NCBI RefSeq assembly: GCF_003254745.1
Contig: NZ_QKXH01000013.1
Span: 1-64,000, forward strand
Origin: Flavobacterium aquariorum
GTDB lineage: Bacteria > Bacteroidota > Bacteroidia > Flavobacteriales > Flavobacteriaceae
Direction: 5' to 3'
Length of the DNA: 64,000 nucleotides
Shown here: piece after piece, positions 26,382-32,968 of the stretch
Layout: each line of letters starts with the position of its first letter
Position numbering within the stretch: the first letter of the stretch is position 1
Position numbers and translations under genes: made by a program
Notes under the pieces: generated by a model
What the model was told of the DNA's origin: nothing
The model's database searches: none
Seen by the model: only the letters and a program-made list of their open reading frames with translations

Positions 26382-26650
26382 CTTTTTAAATTAGTTACAT
26401 TATTTACATGTTGTTAAGTAGTTATGATATTGTAGTAACTGTAGTATTATTGCTGTCACTCCTTGTATTGATTATAGCAAAAAGTAGGATGTTAACTTTT
26501 AACTATGATTGCTTCCGTGGTTGGTTTCATTGTTGCAGATTGAAAATTATTTTGTTAAGACGTTCGATTCATTATATTGCAACGGATTGAATCTCACTGC
26601 TACATAAATTAACAATTGGAGTCGGATTATTAGCTAATAATTTTTTTTCA
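26382..26650. other. intergenic stretch without supported gene
   Basis: About 270 bases between the glycosyltransferase promoter region and the OmpA terminator. A 60-codon plus-strand frame at 26408-26590 has no start-site support and no family resemblance and is not counted. Confidence 0.5.
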
Positions 26651-26655
26651 ATAGA

Positions 26656-26680
26656 AAAGGGCTGTTGTTTCCAACAGCCC
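26656..26680 (-). terminator. terminator after OmpA-family gene 1
   Basis: GC-rich stem GGGCTGTTG/CAACAGCCC (26659-26667/26672-26680) followed by TTTT on the minus strand. Confidence 0.85.
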
Positions 26681-26726
26681 CCTTCACCCAAACCTTTTCC
26701 GAAAACATTCAAAAAAAATGTATTAT

Positions 26727-28181
26727 TTAATAAGTTGTTTTTAACTCTACTCTTCTGTTTTTGGCGCGACCTGCAGCAGTTTTGTTTGTTGCTATTGGTT
26801 TACCTTCTCCAAATCCTAAAGCAAGTAATCTAGTTTCAGCGATACCTTTGCTAACTAAATATTGTTTTACTGACTCCGTACGTTGTTGCGATAATTTTAT
26901 GTTATACGCATCACTACCATTACTGTCTGTATGACCTTGAATTTCTAAATTGGTTGCCTCGTAACGGTTTAGTATAATAACCAACTCGTTTAGTTGAACG
27001 TAAGAAGATGTTTTTAACTTAGCACTAGCATTCTCAAAGAAAAGTTTACCAGCGATAGAGGCAATTCTTTTAACGTCTTTCGGCGCAATTTCTGGACATC
27101 CTTTGTTTATGATGTTTCCTTTCACGGTAGGACAACGATCATCAATATCTGGAACACCATCACCATCTGAATCAGGACACCCTTTTAGTGCAATTGGTCC
27201 AGCAGCATCAGGACATCGGTCTTCACTGTTTACAACACCATCCTTGTCATTATCCATAGGACATCCAGCAGCATCAACTTTTTGGCCTGCAGGTGTATTT
27301 GGACATTTATCATCGATATCTGCAACACCATCATTATCTACATCTGGGCAACCTCTTAAAGCAACCGGTCCAGCAACATCAGGACAACGATCTTTGGCAT
27401 CTGCAACACCATCTTTGTCTCTGTCAGGACAACCATTTAAGGCTGATGATCCTGCAATTTCAGGACATTCGTCTAAATAATCGGCAACACCATCATTGTC
27501 TTTATCAAGAGGACAACCATTTTTGTCTACAACTATACCTGCTGGTGTGTCTGGACATTTGTCATTTCTGTCTGAAACGCCGTCTTTGTCAGCATCTTTT
27601 TTCTCTCCTAAGTTGAATGACAATCCCACAGTATGCATCAAAAATGAATCTTTGCTTCCACCAGAAACACCATCTCTATCATCTCCATCAGTAAACATAA
27701 AGGTTTCTTGTACATTAAGCATAACAACGGGGCTTAGCCTAAAGGTTAATCCACCACCTGCTGTTGGCAAAATATAATCGATTTTTTTACTGTCAACATC
27801 TAGTTTTTTATCAAAGAGCATAACTCCTAATCCTCCAAATACATAAGGTCTAACCACGTAATCTGGATTTAATAAATTGATTTTTAAATTCAATGCAAGA
27901 GATGAAAATTCACTGTTAAAATATCCATCTGGGCGATTGTAAGCTACGGTTCCTTTATTTGCAGCTAAGTTCAAATCAAAATATTTTCCTAAATATCTGG
28001 AAACTGACAAACCTGCAACTCCATAAAAAGTCATATCGGTTTTATAAAAGTCATTTCCAAGATCTCCGTTATATTGTGTTGCTCCACCAGATATTCCGAT
28101 ATTCCATTTTCGGTCTTCTGTTTGTGCATTCATAATAAATGTAAATGCTAAGCAAGTACATAAGAATAGTAATTTTTTCAT
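26727..28181 (-). CDS. OmpA-family protein with beta-barrel and TSP3 repeats
   Basis: 484 residues. The signal peptide ends at FIMNAQ. An N-terminal eight-strand-like beta barrel covers about 25-190 (WNIGISGGATQYNGDLGNDF ... HTVGLSFNLGEKKD). About seven thrombospondin-type-3 calcium-binding units of the form DxDxDGVxDxxDxCPxxxG fill 195-360. The C-terminal OmpA domain has FFENASAKLKTSSYVQLNEL, LEIQGHTDSNG and GRAKNRRVEL, which bind peptidoglycan. It anchors the outer membrane to the wall. Its promoter region carries the shared motif. A truncated paralogue lies just upstream. Confidence 0.95.
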   Translation of the reverse strand: MKKLLFLCTCLAFTFIMNAQTEDRKWNIGISGGATQYNGDLGNDFYKTDMTFYGVAGLSVSRYLGKYFDLNLAANKGTVAYNRPDGYFNSEFSSLALNLKINLLNPDYVVRPYVFGGLGVMLFDKKLDVDSKKIDYILPTAGGGLTFRLSPVVMLNVQETFMFTDGDDRDGVSGGSKDSFLMHTVGLSFNLGEKKDADKDGVSDRNDKCPDTPAGIVVDKNGCPLDKDNDGVADYLDECPEIAGSSALNGCPDRDKDGVADAKDRCPDVAGPVALRGCPDVDNDGVADIDDKCPNTPAGQKVDAAGCPMDNDKDGVVNSEDRCPDAAGPIALKGCPDSDGDGVPDIDDRCPTVKGNIINKGCPEIAPKDVKRIASIAGKLFFENASAKLKTSSYVQLNELVIILNRYEATNLEIQGHTDSNGSDAYNIKLSQQRTESVKQYLVSKGIAETRLLALGFGEGKPIATNKTAAGRAKNRRVELKTTY

Positions 28182-28206
28182 TTTGTGTTGTATTTAAATA
28201 TTTATT

Positions 28207-28244
28207 CAAAGGTGATTCATAAATCGAATTTTTGAGTTACAAAA
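28207..28244 (-). promoter_or_regulatory. shared promoter-like motif, OmpA gene 1
   Basis: Minus strand: AAGTTTTGTAACT, exactly 20 nt, CACCTTTG; second box 26 bases upstream of the start codon. Confidence 0.6.
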
Positions 28245-28378
28245 CTTTTGTTAATATTTGCATCATTCACACCTTTCTTGAAAGAATTAAAAGAGTTAAT
28301 TAATTTTATGCATTGATAATCAATTATTTATTGTGATTCTGTAAAATTGTAATATATTCCACTTTACGGTTTTAACCA

Positions 28379-28413
28379 AAAAAGAGAGACCGTTTTACAA
28401 CGGCCTCTCTTTA
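28379..28413 (-). terminator. terminator after OmpA-family gene 2
   Basis: Stem AAAGAGAG-A-CCGTT/AACGG-C-CTCTCTTT with loop TTAC and an A/C mismatch; T run on the minus strand. Confidence 0.85.
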
Positions 28414-28435
28414 AAAAATACATCCAAAAAAATCT

Positions 28436-29506
28436 TTAGTAGGTTGTTACCAATTCAACTCTTCTGTTTTTGGCTCTGCCTGAAGCAGTTTTGTTATCGG
28501 CAATTGGTTTACCGTCCCCAAATCCTAAAGCAGTAAGCCTGGATTCAGGTATTCCTTTACTGATTAAATAAGTTTTTACGGATTCGGCACGTTGTTTTGA
28601 TAAGTCTATATTAGCGAGGTCACCACCCACATTATCAGTATGTCCACCAATTTGCAAATCAGTCGCATTATAACGTTTTAATATGACCACCAAATAATCA
28701 AGTTGAACATATGAAGATATTTTTAGTTCAGCACTACCATTTTCAAAGAAAAGTTTACCTGCAATATCAGCTATTTTTTTAACGTCTACAGGTGCAATTG
28801 TAGGACAGCCTTTGTCAATGATATTCCCTTTTTCGGTTGGACAACGGTCAATATTATCTGTTACACCATCGCCATCCGTATCTGGACAGCCTTTTAGTGC
28901 TAATGGCCCGGCTGTATCAGGACAAAGATCTACTTCATTCGCTACACCATCATTATCATTATCCAAAGGACACCCAGACGCATTTACTTTGTAACCTGCA
29001 GTTGTATTTGGACATTTATCATCAATGTCTGCGACACCATCTTTATCGACATCCTGACAACCTTTCAAATTAACTGGTCCAGCTACATCTGGACAACGGT
29101 CTTTGTCATCGGCTATTCCGTCTTTATCGGTATCAGGGCAGCCATTCAAGGTTCCTAATCCTATTACATCAGGGCATGCGTCTAAATAATCGGCAACACC
29201 ATCTATATCTTTATCAAGAGGACACCCTGTTTTGTCAACAGCGACACCAGCTGGAGTGTTTGGACATTTGTCATTTCTATCGGAAACACCGTCATTATCA
29301 GTATCTTTTATTTCATCTAAAAGGTAAGTTGTTAAGTCTATCAGTCCAAAAAACGAAATATCTTTTTTGTGAAAATCATTTTCTAAATCACTAATAGGTA
29401 AAGTTTTAGAATCAGAAATTTTAATATCCAATTTTGGGTTTCCTGTTTTTGCTTCTGTAATATATGTAAATGCTAAACACGTACATATAAATAATAGTTT
29501 TTTCAT
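28436..29506 (-). CDS. OmpA-family paralogue lacking the beta-barrel
   Basis: 356 residues from the ATG at 29506; a TTG at 29533 falls inside the promoter box and is rejected. The signal peptide MKKLLFICTCLAFTYITEA is nearly that of gene 1. Only about 50 residues then remain before the thrombospondin-type-3 array (DTDNDGVSDRNDKCP), whereas gene 1 has about 175. The short remnant SDLENDFHKKDISFFGL still aligns with the first barrel strands of gene 1. The TSP3 units and the peptidoglycan-binding OmpA domain are intact. It is therefore a duplicate that lost the membrane barrel and is probably a soluble periplasmic wall-binding protein. Confidence 0.92.
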   Translation of the reverse strand: MKKLLFICTCLAFTYITEAKTGNPKLDIKISDSKTLPISDLENDFHKKDISFFGLIDLTTYLLDEIKDTDNDGVSDRNDKCPNTPAGVAVDKTGCPLDKDIDGVADYLDACPDVIGLGTLNGCPDTDKDGIADDKDRCPDVAGPVNLKGCQDVDKDGVADIDDKCPNTTAGYKVNASGCPLDNDNDGVANEVDLCPDTAGPLALKGCPDTDGDGVTDNIDRCPTEKGNIIDKGCPTIAPVDVKKIADIAGKLFFENGSAELKISSYVQLDYLVVILKRYNATDLQIGGHTDNVGGDLANIDLSKQRAESVKTYLISKGIPESRLTALGFGDGKPIADNKTASGRAKNRRVELVTTY

Positions 29507-29530
29507 TTTGTGGGTTTTTATTGTTTGTAT

Positions 29531-29568
29531 CAAAGATCTTCCACAAAATGGTATTAAGTGTTACATAA
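29531..29568 (-). promoter_or_regulatory. shared promoter-like motif, OmpA gene 2
   Basis: Minus strand: AAGTTATGTAACA, exactly 20 nt, GATCTTTG; second box 25 bases upstream of the ATG at 29506. Confidence 0.65.
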
Positions 29569-29673
29569 CTTTTTTTATTAGTTGTATGATTCACACCTTT
29601 TTAAATGAATTATAAAATAGGCTTGGATGGTGGAAGTTCTTTTTTGGAATAATAAACTGAATTTTGCTATTAG

Positions 29674-30753
29674 TTATACTAAGGCTTTTATTTTTTTAAA
29701 AAAACTGGAATTTGTAGATTTTTTGCTTTCAATTTCTCCTATCAAGAAACCATAAGGCTTCAATGTTTCAACATGATCACAGATAATTTTTAGCATGGCA
29801 GTTAATGGTATCGCCAAAATAATTCCAGGAATTCCCCAAAGGAGTTCACCTAATACTAGTGCAATAATCGTAAACAAAGGATTAATTTTTACTTGAGGAC
29901 CTAGCATTAAAGGCTCTAATAACCAGCCTTGTATAAATTGAACGACCCCATATGTAATAGCAATACCACCAATTAGAATTAGATTGCCTCCATGCATGGC
30001 CGCAATTAAAATAGTAAGTGCCGTTCCAGTGATGTTACCAACAAAAGGAATGATTTCCAGAAACCCGCATAATATGGCAAAAAAGAGTGCGTTTTCTAAT
30101 CCAATAAAGCTAAAACCAATATAGTACATAATCCATAAGCAAACAATCATTTTTGAAAGACCAATCAAATACTGTTGCGATACATTGGCCACTTTGTGTA
30201 TTATTTGTTCCATTGCTTGTTGCTCTGAAATGGCAGTAAGTTTTAAAATAAACTGCTTGATATGAGAGCGATAATATAGCAAAAACAAAAAATAAGCCGT
30301 GACTAAAATAAGATTAGTCAATGTAACAGCCAGCGAACTTAACAGCATCTGTACCATATTTGAATAAGAAGGTTTTTCCTCTTTCAAAATTTTATATTGC
30401 TCTTCTATCGAAATATTAAAATGACTGTAAATGTATTTTTGAATAAAGACAACGGTATCACTAGCCTTATCTTTCAAAAGAGTAATGTCATTAATCACTT
30501 CAGATATTTTCCAACTTAGTAATGCCACTAATCCAGAAAGAAAAAGGAATAAAGTAAAAAAACAAAGAAATACAGCTATTCCTTTGGGAATTTTCTTTTT
30601 CTCCATCCAATTGCAAAAAGGTAAAAAAAGGGTAGCCAGAATTCCTCCAATTACAAAAGGCATAAGAAAAACTTTCCCATAATATAAACCCGTAATAATA
30701 AGAAAAAATAAAAATAATTTCTTTGCGATAGTTGTTGAGGACGAGGTTATCAT
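29674..30753 (-). CDS. AI-2E family transporter
   Basis: 359 residues with about eight membrane helices. Family signatures include YYGKVFLMPFVIGGILATLFLPF near the start, FLEIIPFVGNITGTALTILIAA, and VQFIQGWLLEPLMLGPQVKINPLFTIIALVLGELLWGIPGIILAIPLTAMLKII near the C-terminus. The family includes autoinducer-2 exporters and Na+/H+ antiporters, so the substrate is open. Its ATG overlaps the TGA of the 47-residue upstream gene by ATGA, which suggests translational coupling in a Dps-led operon. Confidence 0.9.
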   Translation of the reverse strand: MITSSSTTIAKKLFLFFLIITGLYYGKVFLMPFVIGGILATLFLPFCNWMEKKKIPKGIAVFLCFFTLFLFLSGLVALLSWKISEVINDITLLKDKASDTVVFIQKYIYSHFNISIEEQYKILKEEKPSYSNMVQMLLSSLAVTLTNLILVTAYFLFLLYYRSHIKQFILKLTAISEQQAMEQIIHKVANVSQQYLIGLSKMIVCLWIMYYIGFSFIGLENALFFAILCGFLEIIPFVGNITGTALTILIAAMHGGNLILIGGIAITYGVVQFIQGWLLEPLMLGPQVKINPLFTIIALVLGELLWGIPGIILAIPLTAMLKIICDHVETLKPYGFLIGEIESKKSTNSSFFKKIKALV

Positions 30754-30893
30754 TTTGATTTTTTAGAAGCTTCTGTTTTATAATCAAATGAAATGGAGCC
30801 GGTATCAACAGTAGCGTTTTTTCTGTAAGTTATTTTACCGACTTTGCAATGGCTTTTGGAATTGACTCCTAATTTTTTTTCTACTTTATACAT
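30750..30893 (-). CDS. small orphan protein coupled to AI-2E transporter
   Basis: 47 residues, read directly from the sequence: it starts MYKVEKKLGVNSKSHC and ends in YKTEASKKSK. The protein is basic, with Lys-rich ends and no membrane segment or signal. It starts 15 bases after the dps stop (30909) and its TGA overlaps the ATG of the transporter gene by four bases (30750-30753). This packing makes a real coding gene likely in spite of its size. I do not recognise a family. Confidence 0.6.
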   Translation of the reverse strand: MYKVEKKLGVNSKSHCKVGKITYRKNATVDTGSISFDYKTEASKKSK

Positions 30894-30908
30894 TATATTT
30901 TTTTTTAC

Positions 30909-31382
30909 TTAACTCAAGTATCTTCTAAGTTTCCATGCCATTGTTTCGTGATCTTCCATTAAGCCAGTCAAAAAATCTGCTGAACCAGCATCATTATTTT
31001 CTTCAGCACATACTGTTTCATCTTTTCGTTGTTGAATAATAATAGTTTCATGGTCTTCTAATAATTCCAGTATCATATCCTTTTGTGAAGGATACTTATT
31101 TGGGCTTTCTTTAAGTCTTGTCAGTTCTGAAAATTCTTTCATAGTACCAATAGCTTTCCCTCCCAATTTACTAATCCGTTCTGCAATTTCATCAATTGAA
31201 GCTTCTAACTGTTTGTATTGGTTTTCAAATAGTATATGTAATTCCATAAAACTATTCCCCGATACATTCCAATGGAATTTTCGCATTTTAATGTATAAAG
31301 TCATTTCATCTGCTAAAACTGAAGATAAGATTACAATGCTTTTTTGCAAATTTTGTTTAGTAATTCCAATGTGTGGTTCCAT
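30909..31382 (-). CDS. dps: Dps-family ferritin-like DNA-binding protein
   Basis: 157 residues, typical Dps size. The intersubunit ferroxidase site residues are present: His in KFHWNVSGNSF, then FENQYKQLEASIDEIAERI with the acidic pair, and late LLEDHETIIIQQRK. Dps shells take up iron with hydrogen peroxide and protect DNA in stress and stationary phase. It is the first gene of a Dps/47-residue protein/AI-2E transporter unit, and is preceded by a good copy of the shared promoter-like motif. Confidence 0.95.
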   Translation of the reverse strand: MEPHIGITKQNLQKSIVILSSVLADEMTLYIKMRKFHWNVSGNSFMELHILFENQYKQLEASIDEIAERISKLGGKAIGTMKEFSELTRLKESPNKYPSQKDMILELLEDHETIIIQQRKDETVCAEENNDAGSADFLTGLMEDHETMAWKLRRYLS

Positions 31383-31454
31383 ATTTTCTTGTTTTTATAT
31401 TATTATTTTCAATTTTCTGATTAGAATTATTTGAATTCAGAAATTTCTAGATTG

Positions 31455-31492
31455 CAAAGATGACAACTTAAGTGTAAAGTTTGATTACATAA
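31455..31492 (-). promoter_or_regulatory. shared promoter-like motif, dps operon
   Basis: Minus strand: AAGTTATGTAATC, exactly 20 nt, CATCTTTG. Confidence 0.65.
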
Positions 31493-31729
31493 CTTTTGAA
31501 TATAATTATAGAATTTACAGCTATTTTTCTTATCTATAGGGTTGTCTTACATTTTTAAAAGAAAAATTTATCCTGATTTATGTAGATATTTAACAGAAAT
31601 TAGAGTAGTAAATTTCCAATTATTTTTTGGTGTGTTTTGGCTAAAAAAAGGCACTAAAAATATGCACGACTATAGCAATACTTATTAGCTACCGTCACTA
31701 GATCGTTAATTATTCAGGAAATATTGATA
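31493..31729. other. intergenic stretch between dps promoter and orphan ORF
   Basis: About 240 AT-rich bases between divergently placed units. I see no gene or clear regulatory structure. Confidence 0.4.
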
Positions 31730-32019
31730 ATGAACTCACTCACTTTGGAAATGAATAACCTCAAGAGTGAAGGAATTAATTTGGAAGGATTTGAGTATGG
31801 CTTTGCCCTTATTTCTGTTCTAAAACGAGCAGAGGAATCTTTGAAAATAATTTTGGAAGTATATGACAAACCAAAATTTATTTATAAAAAATTAAATGAA
31901 ATTAGGTATACAATTTACAAGAAAAAAGCAAAGTCAAGCTTGCCAATAAATAAACTGCTGAGCAAGTAAAAATTGAAGAAGAAGTTATACAGTTAGCTTA
32001 CCAAATGGCAAAAATTTAG
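31730..32019 (+). pseudogene. possible decayed small gene
   Basis: An ATG at 31730 opens 79 codons (MNSLTLEMNNLKSEGINLEG ...) ending at a TAA at 31967-31969. A second frame continues directly with TAEQVKIEEEVIQLAYQMAKI and a TAG at 32017-32019, as if a short indel near 31950 (AATAAATAAACTGCT) broke a roughly 95-codon gene. It is the only plus-strand candidate within an otherwise minus-strand block. No family is recognised, and it may simply be noise. Confidence 0.3.
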
Positions 32020-32247
32020 CCAAGATTTATGTTTGGACATTAAAACAACTGTGAGATTAATTCAGTAAGGATAGTATTTACTGATTAACGGGTATCAAGC
32101 TCATCTAATTTTTTGTTGTTCATAGATGGAAGGTTGTTAAACTTCTTGGTTCTTGATCCCGTCATGCCAATCTGGCAAATCAGAAAAAGTATTATGTGAT
32201 TAAGGAATGTGCATTGAACAAATCCTTTTTACAGAACGATTGGAGAT
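32020..32247. other. gene-free stretch
   Basis: About 230 bases with no supported gene, repeat or terminator. Confidence 0.4.
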
Positions 32248-32442
32248 TTATGATTCATCTTTTGTAGTTCGCACTAAACTAATTCCTGCTATAAAGAAAA
32301 CAGTTCCTAAAATTCCATAGATGATTAATGCTTTAATGTCTCTTTCACTGCCTGAAGTGTTTGTAAATATAACCGCATCGTAGATAAGGCCTCCAATTCC
32401 TAGAGCCGTTAATAATGCACCGAAAATTCGTTTGATATTCAT
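32248..32442 (-). CDS. small two-helix membrane protein
   Basis: 64 residues with two membrane helices: IFGALLTALGIGGLIYDAVIF and IYGILGTVFFIAGISLVR, joined by a short polar loop (TNTSGSERDIKAL). Proteins of this form are common hypothetical membrane proteins near stress genes in Bacteroidota. A purine-free but A/T-rich leader precedes the ATG. No function can be assigned. Confidence 0.7.
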   Translation of the reverse strand: MNIKRIFGALLTALGIGGLIYDAVIFTNTSGSERDIKALIIYGILGTVFFIAGISLVRTTKDES

Positions 32443-32533
32443 GATTTTTTTATTTAGTTATTTATATGTTCTATTTTTTGTTTTTTACGTTTTTTTTTAA
32501 ATCGATATTTTTTTTGTCGCTTTGAAAGTTTTT

Positions 32534-32968
32534 TTACATTCTGTCCATATACCAACTCAGTTCCTTTTTCATTTTTCTAAACTCATAAAGAGATGATATT
32601 ATTTTTTGCAAACGTACAAATGCAGTTTCGCTTTTAACCACATAATCAAAGGCTTGATGGTGCATACAATCGATAGCTACATCAATTTTGTCCTGGGAAG
32701 ACAACATTATTACCGCTATTTCTGGATTGAATGCTTTTATCTTATCCAAGGTCTCTATACCATTTATAGCATTTATATCTATACCATCAAGATGATAATC
32801 CAAAATAATTACATCTGGACTGTTAGGCAGATTAGCAAGACAAAGTTCTCCGGTAGAGTAGGTCTCAATTTCAAAATCGGCATGTTCCAAAAACTCAATT
32901 TCCAAAGACTTCAAGAATAAGGCGTCATCATCGACTAAGAACAGTTTTATTTTGTTTATGGTATTCAT
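32534..32968 (-). CDS. single-domain response regulator
   Basis: 144 residues, receiver domain only, without an output domain. The acidic pocket is LFLVDDDALF, the phospho-accepting Asp is in DVIILDYHLDG, the Thr/Ser switch in VIMLSSQD, and the Lys in VVKSETAF. The extra segment DINAINGIETLDKI after the Asp is a common variant. Its ATG overlaps the TGA of the hybrid kinase (ATGA at 32965-32968), so it is translationally coupled and is the likely phosphotransfer target of that kinase. Confidence 0.9.
   Translation of the reverse strand: MNTINKIKLFLVDDDALFLKSLEIEFLEHADFEIETYSTGELCLANLPNSPDVIILDYHLDGIDINAINGIETLDKIKAFNPEIAVIMLSSQDKIDVAIDCMHHQAFDYVVKSETAFVRLQKIISSLYEFRKMKKELSWYMDRM

Noticed and set aside
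26408..26590. 60-codon hydrophobic plus-strand frame
   Set aside because: No leader or family resemblance, and it sits in a minus-strand block next to promoter signals; likely chance in AT-rich DNA.
29507..29533. TTG at 29533 as start of OmpA gene 2
   Set aside because: It falls inside the CTTTG box, and the signal peptide begins at the ATG at 29506.
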